Shown piece after piece: positions 26,500 through 35,945 of a stretch of DNA of 64,000 nt; within the stretch, counting starts at the first letter, position 1, and every line of letters begins with the position of its first letter. Location of the stretch: assembly GCA_963669405.2 (NCBI GenBank), contig CAXXHF010000002.1:2604001-2668000 (forward strand), read 5' to 3'. Source of the stretch: Aureisphaera sp963669405. Lineage in GTDB: Bacteria > Bacteroidota > Bacteroidia > Flavobacteriales > Flavobacteriaceae. The notes beneath the pieces were generated by a model, which did not search any database, had not been told where the DNA came from, and saw only the letters and a list, made by a program, of their open reading frames with translations. The translations under genes and the position numbers were made by a program.

Positions 26500-28041
26500 T
26501 TATTGCTTAATAAAAACGACCCTTCTGTTTTTTGCTTTACCCGCTACAGTACTATTGTCTGCTACGGGTTCACTTTCTCCTTTACCATTGGTGGTAAGTC
26601 GACTTCCGTCCACACCATAAGTACTAATCAATGCATTTTTCACAGCTTTAGCTCTGGATTTTGAAAGGCTTAGATTATTACTGTCGCTACCATCACTATC
26701 TGTATGTCCTACAATAAGGAGTTTAATGGAAGAATCTTGTTGTAAAACTTGAGAGATTTGGCGTATGATTCCGTAGGATTGTGGTTGAATGGTTGCTGAT
26801 CCTGAATTGAATAAAATTCCGTTGGTAGATACTTTACCTTCTGAAAGCAGTGTACGGCGTAAATCCAAACCACCTTTGGCAATTTTTAAATTTGAAATAA
26901 AAACTTTTTCCTTTCCATCTTTGAACCCTTCTGTATGCAATTTTAAAAATTTAATATTGCCCCCTTTTGCCAACATTTTTGGTATGTCAATGTACTTTTT
27001 TTCATTCACCCAGAGTCGGAACCGTTCTTTATTCACTGCAATAGAAATATGTGGGTGGTTTTTTATAGCTTCACGAATATCTGCAGTGACTTCGTTGTTA
27101 ATTATATAACCTTGAGTTTTTGTGTAGCTTTTTATTTGAATTCCAAAGGCTCCATATTGGCCAAATGGTAGCCATGCACTGCCCCAATTTTCTCCTCTTT
27201 CAAAATTTGGGTCGTCAGATAATAGTATTTGTAACTTAGCTGTAGAGGACGTTTTGTTATCAATACCATACCCCATCGCATCAAATTCTATAGTATATTC
27301 TTCAGGGAGGGTAACATCTAATGGAAGATAATAAATATTGTAACCTGATAAGATTTCCAACCACCTTTGAGAATCATTGTTTATAGTAACAACTTCACCA
27401 CTACCATTGGTATTCCATTTACTGGGGAAATCTCCAATAAAGTCGTTGGAGTAATCATCAAAAAACAATAGTTCGTCACCAGGAACAAAGTCAAATTTGC
27501 TATTTATTTTAAAACTACCTCCAGAATTCCCAGCGTTTTCTTCTGTTGTTGTTTCAGTTCCTGAAGAATCCTTTCCATTGGTTCCGTTACCGCTATCAGA
27601 TTCTTCTTGGGAAGTATCTGAGTCTTCTTCATTTTCACTAGATCTTTTACCAGCCAATAATTCAGTCGCTGTTTTAATACTATACTTCAGCGCTTTTTTT
27701 GCTTTGTTTATCTGTAAAGTAGCCTTCGCTTGTTTTAGGGCACCCTCTCCATCTAAATCAGAAAGTATATTGGGGGCACTTGTAAGAAGTAGTTCAGCAT
27801 CAGTAAGTGCATCTTCCAGAACATCTATATCATCATCATCCAGTGACTTTCCTGCTTTGGCATAGCCATCATATCGGTAGACCTTATCATAAATGTCGAA
27901 GGAATTTCTAACAAAAGTATCTACACTATAAATCCCTACACTCGTTTTAGGTCTTTTAATGCGTTTGGTCTGAGCTAGTGTTGAACTTCCAACAAACAAT
28001 AATAATAGAATAATCAGTGGGGTTTTTACAGAAGATTTCAT
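26500..28041 (-). CDS. OmpA-family protein with a central lectin-like domain
   Basis: 513 residues: signal peptide (VGSSTLAQ, about 23), a helical region 30-135, a Ser/Glu/Asn low-complexity linker (about 135-175), then a beta-sandwich (about 185-390; 'DELLFFDDYSNDFIGDFPSKWNTNG', 'FRLWVNEKKYIDIP') resembling concanavalin-like lectin folds. Last is a C-terminal OmpA peptidoglycan-binding domain (LLIVGHTDSDGSDSNNLSLS...KNRRVVFI). Probably anchored at the peptidoglycan or outer membrane and binds a glycan. Confidence 0.85.
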   Translation of the reverse strand: MKSSVKTPLIILLLLFVGSSTLAQTKRIKRPKTSVGIYSVDTFVRNSFDIYDKVYRYDGYAKAGKSLDDDDIDVLEDALTDAELLLTSAPNILSDLDGEGALKQAKATLQINKAKKALKYSIKTATELLAGKRSSENEEDSDTSQEESDSGNGTNGKDSSGTETTTEENAGNSGGSFKINSKFDFVPGDELLFFDDYSNDFIGDFPSKWNTNGSGEVVTINNDSQRWLEILSGYNIYYLPLDVTLPEEYTIEFDAMGYGIDNKTSSTAKLQILLSDDPNFERGENWGSAWLPFGQYGAFGIQIKSYTKTQGYIINNEVTADIREAIKNHPHISIAVNKERFRLWVNEKKYIDIPKMLAKGGNIKFLKLHTEGFKDGKEKVFISNLKIAKGGLDLRRTLLSEGKVSTNGILFNSGSATIQPQSYGIIRQISQVLQQDSSIKLLIVGHTDSDGSDSNNLSLSKSRAKAVKNALISTYGVDGSRLTTNGKGESEPVADNSTVAGKAKNRRVVFIKQ

Positions 28042-28114
28042 GGAGTAGTTTTTAGCTTAAACCACAAAAATAAAATGTAATACGCTGAATGTCAACGGGG
28101 TTTTCCTTGTTTTT

Positions 28115-30520
28115 TCACAGGGAATAAACTGCTATCTCTTTTTCTTCTACTGCAGTTGTTACCAAAAGGCGTCCTTTTACAACCGTAATATCCGCACGGG
28201 TACTTCCGTATACTGGAAACCCATCCAGAATATTTCCTGATTTGTCAATCACATAAAGCTTCTTTTCCTGTGTTTCCGTAACAGTAATGTAGGTGCCTTT
28301 ATTAGAATTCAATATTTTGGGTGACGTATATATACCATAGGGAAGTTCAACTAATTTTCCATTGATACGTAAAAGGTTATCGTCTAAAGTAACTTTGGTG
28401 TTTCCTAATATTTTAAATTGATAATTACTGGAAACATCCAAAGGGAGTGAAGTCACTTTTCCTGTTTGAGAAATGCTTTCTTTGGCATGTTGCTTTGTTA
28501 TGATTACGAAATTATTTCCTTCCTTGGCAATGGGTAATTCGGAAAAATCAAATGTTTTGCTTACCCGGACTCTTTCCTTTCCTACCCTACTTAGAATATT
28601 TAGTTTGCCACTTTCTTCGGCAATCAGTAAATAATCTTTGGTTCGCATACGAATATGTTGTGGCGGCAATACAATATTAGATTGGGTGTTTTTGAAAGTA
28701 AACCCAGTGACGGTTTTTCCTTTGCTGTCATACATATGCACTTCTTTACCCTGAACAATCACAAAACGGTAATTCCGTTTATTGTCGTAATCAAAAACAG
28801 CTAAAGGTTGCGTAATTGGATCACTGAATTTCTTTGGAAAAGGGTTCACAGTATTCCCGTTTCTGTCAAGAATATAAAAGGTTTTAGAGGTTGCAAAGGC
28901 AAGTTGTTTTTTTCCGTTCCTTAAAATATCCACTTCACTTATAGAACCTAAGATAGGGGCGTCCAGTTTCTTTTTCCAAAGTATATTGCCTGTTTCCGAA
29001 AGCAAATAAAAATTGTTTTGCATATCCTGTACTGCGATATCCTTTTTTCTTGTACGGTGGTTTGTAAAAAAATGAGGTCCATTAAGTATAGGTGCATCCA
29101 ATGTCTTGGAAAATAATTGGGTAACGACCCCAGGAGTTTGTTTTTTGGAGCCGTTCAATTCTTGACAGACCAAATTTACATGAGCAAAACCATGATCACT
29201 ACTAAATTGAAGTGAAATTAGAGGAAACCTGGGGACAACACCTTCATCAGCAGATAGAAAAGGAGCAATCCAGGTGTCAATCTGGCCTTGCATATTAAAT
29301 ACCGAAAAAGAGGAAGCCTGACTTAACTGCGGTAAAACTTGTTCATAAGCATTAGATTTTTCTACAACAGCTCCATTTTTGATAGACGTGATAATGTTTT
29401 TGGCACTTTCTTCGTTTTCGGAAAAAATAAAAAAATCTTCCCACCTTAATAAGACAGTTGGAGTAAGATTTTCCAAAATAGGATAGAACCTATTGAATAC
29501 GTTGCTTCCATCAGTATACTCATATAAGATAACCTCCCTAAAACGGGAAAGTTCATTTAGAGAACTGTTAAGCTCTTCTTGGGTAATATCTGGGTCTATA
29601 CTTCGGGCTACCATATGATTGCCAGAATCTGTTGTAATGCTTCCCAACTCTATAACCGAATCGAAAATGGGCGCTATAGAAATACTATCTCCATGAAAAT
29701 GATTCAAGTTTTTAGAAAGTAATTCTGCATCTTGAAATGTCATAACCTTGGCCTGCTTAGCATTTATGGGAATGATACTCGCAATTTCATTTTTTTGAGG
29801 AACTAACCCTTCAAAAACTGACAATAAGCTTGGCAATGTATCCTTATCCATAACAACACCTGTAATGGAAACTCCTTTAGGGAGTACCTCCAAAGAAGTA
29901 ACAGCTTGCGTAGCCAATTTTATTTGCAAAGAGTCTAACACGAGCACTTTAGGTGCAAAAATGGTAGATAGATCTGTATTTTGCTTTAACTGAAATGCTT
30001 TTCGTAACGGATCCTTTTCTGCCAAGATGCCATCTACAATGCTTTCAATGGTTTTTTCTGAAGAAGAAATTATAAATACACTATCTATTGTGGTACTATA
30101 ATGTGTTAGCCCGTCCCAATCACTAACAGTGATTGGCTGTTTTTTATAGGTCCTTGTCATAGGTGGAGCCAAAGAATCAAACAGAATCACTTTTGGGTGA
30201 TGTCTTGTTATTACTGCAAAATGTGTACTATCTGATCTTTGTTGAAAAGCAATAACACTTTGATCTTTGGGTTGAAGGGACGCTATGAATTCTGGATGCG
30301 ATTTCATGAAATCATAGACTTGAGGGTTCTTGAGTTCGTTATATAGACTGTTGTTGGCAAAATCCTGCTTAACCATCGCTAAATCATTGAATTTTACAAC
30401 CAGATCAGCCTCTGGGGGGAGGTAGTCTACCAAACTGTCAGATCTGTTAATCTGTTTTTCACAGCCAGAAACCCAAAAGGCTATGATGATTAACAAAATA
30501 GGGGTATATCGAAATCGCAT
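28115..30520 (-). CDS. Large lipoprotein with DUF3352-like and beta-propeller parts
   Basis: 801 residues from ATG 30520 (MRFRYTPILLIIIAFWVSGC; lipobox Cys20). The N-terminal two-thirds begin 'DYLPPEADLVVKFNDLAMVK', similar to the repeated blocks of DUF3352 proteins (ASP-rich 'DSL...VLDSLQIKLATQ'). From about 470 the pattern of 'KKDIAVQDMQNNFYLLSETGNILWKKKL' and 'FYILDRNGNTV' repeats is a WD/PQQ-like propeller. Precise function unknown. It follows rnhB by 80 bp on the same strand, an association I believe recurs in related genomes. Confidence 0.7.
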   Translation of the reverse strand: MRFRYTPILLIIIAFWVSGCEKQINRSDSLVDYLPPEADLVVKFNDLAMVKQDFANNSLYNELKNPQVYDFMKSHPEFIASLQPKDQSVIAFQQRSDSTHFAVITRHHPKVILFDSLAPPMTRTYKKQPITVSDWDGLTHYSTTIDSVFIISSSEKTIESIVDGILAEKDPLRKAFQLKQNTDLSTIFAPKVLVLDSLQIKLATQAVTSLEVLPKGVSITGVVMDKDTLPSLLSVFEGLVPQKNEIASIIPINAKQAKVMTFQDAELLSKNLNHFHGDSISIAPIFDSVIELGSITTDSGNHMVARSIDPDITQEELNSSLNELSRFREVILYEYTDGSNVFNRFYPILENLTPTVLLRWEDFFIFSENEESAKNIITSIKNGAVVEKSNAYEQVLPQLSQASSFSVFNMQGQIDTWIAPFLSADEGVVPRFPLISLQFSSDHGFAHVNLVCQELNGSKKQTPGVVTQLFSKTLDAPILNGPHFFTNHRTRKKDIAVQDMQNNFYLLSETGNILWKKKLDAPILGSISEVDILRNGKKQLAFATSKTFYILDRNGNTVNPFPKKFSDPITQPLAVFDYDNKRNYRFVIVQGKEVHMYDSKGKTVTGFTFKNTQSNIVLPPQHIRMRTKDYLLIAEESGKLNILSRVGKERVRVSKTFDFSELPIAKEGNNFVIITKQHAKESISQTGKVTSLPLDVSSNYQFKILGNTKVTLDDNLLRINGKLVELPYGIYTSPKILNSNKGTYITVTETQEKKLYVIDKSGNILDGFPVYGSTRADITVVKGRLLVTTAVEEKEIAVYSL

Positions 30521-30600
30521 ATACAAAAATAACAAGCTTTTGTAGGTATTCCTTTCGGAAAGGAAACAGTTTATCTACTTGTTTTCAACATTGAAAATGT

Positions 30601-31200
30601 CTAAAAATCCAACTTTAATTGCTCTGGAAGTAACCGAAAACTTTTTCTGTGATACGGAGTAGGGCCGTATTTTTTTATGGCTTCCCGGTGTTCTTGGGTA
30701 GGATACCCCTTATTCTTTTTCCAATTGTACATAGGGTATTCTTCATGCAGTTGCTCCATATAGAGATCTCTATAGGTTTTTGCCAATATCGAAGCAGCTG
30801 CAATGTGAAGGTATTTTCCATCCCCTTTTATTACACATTCATAAGGGACTTTTGCATAAGGTTTAAATTTATTACCATCAATGGCGATAAATTGAGGGAT
30901 AGGGTTTAATTGGTCAATGGATCGATGCATTCCAGCAATGGATGCATTTAAGATATTAATTTGGTCAATCTCTTCCATCATTACATGCGCGACCCCAAAT
31001 GAAAGGGCAGTTTCTTCAATAATGGGTTTTAATTCCATGCGTTTCTTTTCAGAAAGTTGCTTGGAGTCGGTTAACCAAGGATGTGAAAAGTTGTCAGGAA
31101 GAATAACAGCTGCCGCAGTAACAGGCCCTGCAAGGCACCCACGGCCTGCCTCATCCGTTCCGCATTCAATGAAATCTTTATGAATTTTTAACTTCAACAC
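30601..31200 (-). CDS. rnhB: Ribonuclease HII
   Basis: 199 residues. Removes ribonucleotides misincorporated in DNA and RNA from RNA-DNA hybrids. The acidic pair D16-E17 lies in GTDEAGRGCLAGPV; further landmarks are IAIDGNK, IKGDGKYLHIAAASILAKTYRD and HREAIKKYGPTPYHRKSF. The start is GTG at 31200 (an in-frame TGA lies directly before it), or TTG at 31197. Confidence 0.95.
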   Translation of the reverse strand: MLKLKIHKDFIECGTDEAGRGCLAGPVTAAAVILPDNFSHPWLTDSKQLSEKKRMELKPIIEETALSFGVAHVMMEEIDQINILNASIAGMHRSIDQLNPIPQFIAIDGNKFKPYAKVPYECVIKGDGKYLHIAAASILAKTYRDLYMEQLHEEYPMYNWKKNKGYPTQEHREAIKKYGPTPYHRKSFRLLPEQLKLDF

Positions 31201-31235
31201 TCAAAATTAAAAATACGCATTTCCGTTTAAACATT

Positions 31236-31243
31236 TACCTTTG
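31236..31243 (+). promoter_or_regulatory. Bacteroidetes -7 box
   Basis: TACCTTTG fits TAnnTTTG, 19 bp upstream of the porin ATG at 31263. The -33 region is weak. Confidence 0.6.
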
Positions 31244-31262
31244 TTGCATAAGACCTTTTTCA

Positions 31263-33170
31263 ATGAACAGAACACTTTTGCTACTTTTCTTTTTATGTAC
31301 TTCGGTAACAGTGTTTTCGCAAAATATTCCTGCTAAATTTCAGAAAGGGGGAACGGACAAGACAGACAAGCCTCCTATTGAGCTTTATAAAATCATTACT
31401 ATGGAGCGGGACACCACTTTTTTGGATACCTCCCTAACCATTCAAAGGGCCTATAATTACAATTATTTACGACGGGATAATTTTGAGTTATTACCATTTT
31501 CAAACGTAGGACAGACCTATAATAGGTTGGCATATACGTTTAATGACTTCAATCTTATGCCCAAGTTTGTCGGGCAATCGCATCACATTAATTATATGGA
31601 TGTAGAGGATATGTTATATTATAATGTACCTACTCCGCTAACCGAAATTTATTTTAAAACAGCTTTTGAACAAGGACAGCAATTGGATGCTTTTTTTACA
31701 GTGAATACCAATGAACGTTTTAACTTTTCTGTAGCCTATAAAGGGCTTCGTTCCTTAGGAAAGTACCAACATATATTGGCCAGTACCGGAAATTTTCGGT
31801 TTACAACCAACTACCATACAAAAAACAACCGATATCATTTTAGAGCACATGTGGCAGCTCAAGATATTTTGAATGAAGAAAATGGCGGATTGCCACAAAC
31901 CTCTATCGATCTTTTTGAATCTGGAGATGCTGAGTTTGACGATCGAGGACGATTAGACGTAAATTTTGAAGATGCCGAAAACAAACTGGAAGGCCTCCGC
32001 TTTTGGGGCGAACAGCACTATGAATTAATTTCTAAGAAAGATAGCCTTAGCTATTCGGTACTAACCTTGGGTAATACCATTAGCTTTGAAGAAAAGGATT
32101 TTAAATATGGTCAAACAGCAGCTTCAGATCTGTTAGGAGAAGCGTATGTAAGTTCCAACTTGTTAACCCAAACCAAGCTGGAAGACTTTCAGGTAGAGGG
32201 TAGCGCAACTTTCGAAAATTCTATCTTAGGAGAACTGTCTGCCTTTATTGGATATACTGACTATAACTACGGTTATAATTCGGTATTGGAGTTGAATGAA
32301 GGGCGTATTACCAATCGTTTGCAAGGAAATATTATAAAAGCAGGCGCAAGCTATGCAAAGCATTACAAGGGATTTGATCTCTTTGGGAAAGGAGCCATTA
32401 ATATTTCGGGAGATTATGATGGAAACTATATCCTAGGAGGAGCTTCGTATCAATTTGACGAAGAAAATTCGGTCAAAGCACAGATCAAAATTCATAGTGC
32501 AGCACCCAATTTTAATTTTCTTTTGTACCAAAGTGATTATGTGAATTATAACTGGCAAAATAGTTTCAATAATATAAAAACACAGGAACTCAAATTAGAG
32601 ATTGCTTCTAAGAAATTATTGGATGCTGAGGTAAGTTACACGGGAATTGATGATTACACATATTTCACAATTAAGGCTAATGATAGTACGCCTACACCAC
32701 AACAGTTTGCAGATCGTGTGGATTACCTGAAGGTGAAAGTAGGAAGAGAGTTTAGGTATGGAAAATTTGCTTTAAACAACACCATACTATTTCAACAAGC
32801 AGTAAGTGGAGAAGAAGTATTTAATGTTCCTGAAATTGTAACCCGCCAATCTTTGTATTATGAAGATGAATGGTTTAAGAAGGCCATGTTTTTACAAGCA
32901 GGAATTAACTTTAAATATTTTACAGCCTACAATGCCAATGGTTATGATCCTGTATTGGCAGAGTTTTACGTACAAAATGCCCAAGAAATTGGAGGTTTTC
33001 CACTTGTAGATATCTTCTTTAATGCCAAGGTCCGTCAAACACGAATTTATGTTAAGTTCGAACACATTAACCAATTGTTCAATAGTACCAATGAACATTT
33101 TTCAGCACCGGGATATCCGTATCGTGATGCTGTGATTCGATTTGGTTTTGTTTGGAATTTCTTCTTATAA
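31263..33170 (+). CDS. Putative porin (Porin_10 type)
   Basis: 635 residues with a signal peptide (LLLFFLCTSVTVFSQ). The rest is a run of amphipathic beta strands with alternating aromatic residues (about 100-635) and the final strand 'AVIRFGFVWNFFL', ending in Phe-Leu, typical of outer membrane barrels. Features such as 'SHHINYMDVEDMLYYNVPTPLTEIYFKTAFEQGQ' match the putative porin family common in Bacteroidetes. The downstream GNAT starts 3 bp later. Confidence 0.85.
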   Translation: MNRTLLLLFFLCTSVTVFSQNIPAKFQKGGTDKTDKPPIELYKIITMERDTTFLDTSLTIQRAYNYNYLRRDNFELLPFSNVGQTYNRLAYTFNDFNLMPKFVGQSHHINYMDVEDMLYYNVPTPLTEIYFKTAFEQGQQLDAFFTVNTNERFNFSVAYKGLRSLGKYQHILASTGNFRFTTNYHTKNNRYHFRAHVAAQDILNEENGGLPQTSIDLFESGDAEFDDRGRLDVNFEDAENKLEGLRFWGEQHYELISKKDSLSYSVLTLGNTISFEEKDFKYGQTAASDLLGEAYVSSNLLTQTKLEDFQVEGSATFENSILGELSAFIGYTDYNYGYNSVLELNEGRITNRLQGNIIKAGASYAKHYKGFDLFGKGAINISGDYDGNYILGGASYQFDEENSVKAQIKIHSAAPNFNFLLYQSDYVNYNWQNSFNNIKTQELKLEIASKKLLDAEVSYTGIDDYTYFTIKANDSTPTPQQFADRVDYLKVKVGREFRYGKFALNNTILFQQAVSGEEVFNVPEIVTRQSLYYEDEWFKKAMFLQAGINFKYFTAYNANGYDPVLAEFYVQNAQEIGGFPLVDIFFNAKVRQTRIYVKFEHINQLFNSTNEHFSAPGYPYRDAVIRFGFVWNFFL

Positions 33171-33172
33171 TT

Positions 33173-33691
33173 ATGATTGTCGAGATCACACATACCCAAC
33201 TGGATGATCTTGATGTTGCGTGCCAAATCTTTGATGATGCTATTGCCTATCAGAAACGAAAAGGCTATCCAGAATATCGAAGTAACGATAGGGAAGGTGT
33301 AAAGCAGGCCATTTCCAAACAATTACATTATAAAGTATTAATCAATGGAGACATGGCTTGTGTCTTCAATATTGTTTATAATGACAAGCCTATTTGGCGA
33401 GACAAGGATCAAGATGACAGTATTTTTCTACACCGTGTTATTACAGCACAGAAATACAAAGGCCAAAAATTATTTAGTCATATTTTGAAATGGGCTATCA
33501 ATTTGGCCAAAAGCAAGAACAGACCTTTTGTGCGTATGGACACTTGGGATGATAATCCAGATTTGGTAGACTATTATCAAACATTTGGTTTCAAAGTCGT
33601 AGAACACTTTGTAGCACCTTATGACCCCATGGTAAGTCCAAATTGTTGGGGAAATAAAGTTGTCCTTTTAGAATATAAGATTACTGAATAG
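33173..33691 (+). CDS. GNAT N-acetyltransferase
   Basis: 172 residues from ATG 33173 (MIVEITHTQLDDLDVA), two bases after the porin stop. The acetyl-CoA fold is shown by 'IFLHRVITAQKYKGQKLFSHILKWAINLAKSK', whose R/Q-x-x-G-x segment is a variant of motif A, and 'YYQTFGFKVVEHF' near the C-terminus. Substrate unknown. The 3' end overlaps the convergent 33681 gene by 11 bp. Confidence 0.8.
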   Translation: MIVEITHTQLDDLDVACQIFDDAIAYQKRKGYPEYRSNDREGVKQAISKQLHYKVLINGDMACVFNIVYNDKPIWRDKDQDDSIFLHRVITAQKYKGQKLFSHILKWAINLAKSKNRPFVRMDTWDDNPDLVDYYQTFGFKVVEHFVAPYDPMVSPNCWGNKVVLLEYKITE

Positions 33692-35342
33692 AATCTGGAA
33701 TCACATCAAAAACCCGTTCAGAAACAGTGTCCAACTGTAAACTATCTCGCTCTTGGGTAATGTCTATCTCCAATCTAGTGGGCCAAATGTCTTCGTCTTT
33801 GAGTCCTTCGCTGGTTTTCCAAGTCTCTCCTAACTGATTTAAAATACTAATTTCCCATTGGGAAGGATGTTTTGCGTCAATCCATACCACATCACGGTAT
33901 TCACAATCAATCAAAGCCAAATCTGGCGTAGCGGCTCCATCAAACTTTTTACTGTCATCTCGCATGGCTGCAATGGTACTCAGGACAAACAAGCGCCGCT
34001 TTCCTGCAATTTCCTTTACGTAGGGTCTAAACTCTACTGGCTTGTTTACACTCCAGTCGTATTCCTTTCTGGATTCGATCACTTTTAAGGGCATAGCGCT
34101 TACACCAGCCATTCCCTCTTTCTTCGCAGCATGGTTGTAATAGAAAAGCTTATCGGTACCATCTGCAGGGATCATAACACTAAAGGAAAGACTGGTACGT
34201 TCCTCCCCAATAGGCTCCAGACCAAACCAATGGTAGAGCCCACTAAAGGCGTCGTATTCCATGGCGTTCCAATTAAAGTCGGTTACAAAGGGTTGTTGGT
34301 TTTCATCATCCTTTAAATCAGGAATCTTTACAGCTGTTTGTTTGTTCCAAGGGAGTGGATCTGTAAATCCACCCAAGAATTGTAATGACTGTGCTTGCAG
34401 ACGGGAAACTTTTTCGGACAAAGTGTTTTGTCGTGTAAGGAACGGATGATTTTTTATTTCAGAAGGAGGAATGTACGTTCCTTTTCCAATAAGAATACGT
34501 TCTATGTAATCTGATGCATCGTGTTCACCTTGTTCAATAACCATAACACCTCCATAGGTTGGGTAAGGAAAAAAGAAACCTTTATATTTCACCAAACTCA
34601 CTACTTGGACCCATTTCCCCGTATCGTTTTTCATATAGAAAATATCACTGGGTTGGTGTGTGAATAACTGAAAGAAATTGAGCCGTTGTACCACAGCATT
34701 GTAGGTGTTTCTACTAAAAGCGTGCGACTCGCCAATGGCAAAGGTGACGGGGACACGGTTGTCGCCTGAAAAACGAGGGAAGGGAGAAGTGCTTTCTACT
34801 GCAAACAATTCTTCCGTATTATCATTCATTCGCTGCCAAGTATATTCTTGCGAAGGTTGAACAGCCATGGTCCATTGGTTGGTGCTATCTACCCTTATTA
34901 AATGCGGAATGGTTACTTCCTGTGTTTCACCCACGCTTTCATAGGCCATGGTCAAGATATTATTGAGTGGCTGAATACGTTCGTTTTGGGTAAGTGGAAG
35001 TTCATGGATTTCTACTTTGTTGAGATCACTGTAGATATTATAACTCTGCATGAACTCATAGAGTTTCATCTTGTAGCCAAAGAACCAACCCGTAGCAAAA
35101 AAAGCTGCAATTCCTAAAAAGATGAGAATACGTCTACCTGCAGTAGGTGCTTTTCGAAATTTGGAAATGGTAAATACTAGAAATAGCAGTCCAACCAAGA
35201 TGAGAAAAATATATTTTCTGAGGAAGAGTAATGCAGGTTGATAATCATCCCGGAGTACAAACAAAAGTATAAGTAGGACTAAACCACCTATCATGGTAAT
35301 GATCTTCTGTTTTCTTCCTTTTTGCCAGTATCTTTTTAGCAT
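33681..35342 (-). CDS. Membrane protein with large extracytoplasmic domain, last gene of the six-gene AAA+ module
   Basis: 553 residues from ATG 35342 (MLKRYWQKGRKQK). Three hydrophobic helices at about 13-31 (IITMIGGLVLLILLFVL), 43-59 and 70-89 (RILIFLGIAAFFATGWFFGY). A mainly beta, Trp/Tyr-rich region of about 460 residues follows ('ESVGETQEVTIPHLIRVDSTNQWTMAVQPSQEYTW', 'LFYYNHAAKKEGM', 'WEISILNQLGETWKTSEG'). No family recognised. It follows the 35415 gene by 72 bp on the same strand. It may carry the outside-facing surface of the module. Confidence 0.75.
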   Translation of the reverse strand: MLKRYWQKGRKQKIITMIGGLVLLILLFVLRDDYQPALLFLRKYIFLILVGLLFLVFTISKFRKAPTAGRRILIFLGIAAFFATGWFFGYKMKLYEFMQSYNIYSDLNKVEIHELPLTQNERIQPLNNILTMAYESVGETQEVTIPHLIRVDSTNQWTMAVQPSQEYTWQRMNDNTEELFAVESTSPFPRFSGDNRVPVTFAIGESHAFSRNTYNAVVQRLNFFQLFTHQPSDIFYMKNDTGKWVQVVSLVKYKGFFFPYPTYGGVMVIEQGEHDASDYIERILIGKGTYIPPSEIKNHPFLTRQNTLSEKVSRLQAQSLQFLGGFTDPLPWNKQTAVKIPDLKDDENQQPFVTDFNWNAMEYDAFSGLYHWFGLEPIGEERTSLSFSVMIPADGTDKLFYYNHAAKKEGMAGVSAMPLKVIESRKEYDWSVNKPVEFRPYVKEIAGKRRLFVLSTIAAMRDDSKKFDGAATPDLALIDCEYRDVVWIDAKHPSQWEISILNQLGETWKTSEGLKDEDIWPTRLEIDITQERDSLQLDTVSERVFDVIPDSIQ

Positions 35343-35414
35343 GTTAAATAACTTTGGAGGTCGAGTGGGCACGTTTCAAAACGTGGTTGTATCGAGGCCT
35401 CGTTAATGGTTGGT

Positions 35415-35945
35415 TTAATTAATCATCCCCTTATCCTTCAAGCGGTCACGGGCACTTTTCTTAGCTTCGGGCTCGGGTTCTTCCGTTTTGGACTCTTCTG
35501 TTTTGGCTTTGGGTGTTTTTTCTTCGTCTTCTCCCTTTAGGTCTTCCACAAAGTCCTTTCCTTTTTGATAGGCTTCTTCTGCTTTTTTCATGATGTTCTC
35601 CTTAGTCAGTTCTTCCGAAGCCACAAAGAAGGAGGAAGCGATATAGGTCCCGATAAGGGTTCCTACAATGGCTGATGCAAAATACTGAATGTAAAAACCG
35701 TTGATAGGCGTTACAAAGGTGACAACTACACCTGCTAGTACAAATAATACGGTAACCCACACCAGACGCATTAAAAAAGTCTGAAGGTGTACAAATCCTT
35801 TTTTGTTATCTGCTGTCATCTGAAGATCTTTAGCATGCATGAGCTTGTTGAAAAAGCGATACAATTTGTTGCTTTTCGATTCTCGGACATACCAAACAAT
35901 CCCAAAAAGGATGGCGGCAATAAATACGATGATCTCTATGGTCAT
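35415..35945 (-). CDS. Membrane protein with charged cytoplasmic tail, AAA+ module
   Basis: 176 residues. A hydrophobic helix at 1-20 (MTIEIIVFIAAILFGIVWYV) and two more at about 57-78 and 84-107 ('YFASAIVGTLIGTYIASSFF'). The C-terminal third (120-176) is extremely Lys/Glu-rich (GEDEEKTPKAKTEESKTEEP...ARDRLKDKG). Its ATG overlaps the 35942-37192 gene's stop by 4 bp, a strong sign of coupling. Unknown function. Confidence 0.75.
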   Translation of the reverse strand: MTIEIIVFIAAILFGIVWYVRESKSNKLYRFFNKLMHAKDLQMTADNKKGFVHLQTFLMRLVWVTVLFVLAGVVVTFVTPINGFYIQYFASAIVGTLIGTYIASSFFVASEELTKENIMKKAEEAYQKGKDFVEDLKGEDEEKTPKAKTEESKTEEPEPEAKKSARDRLKDKGMIN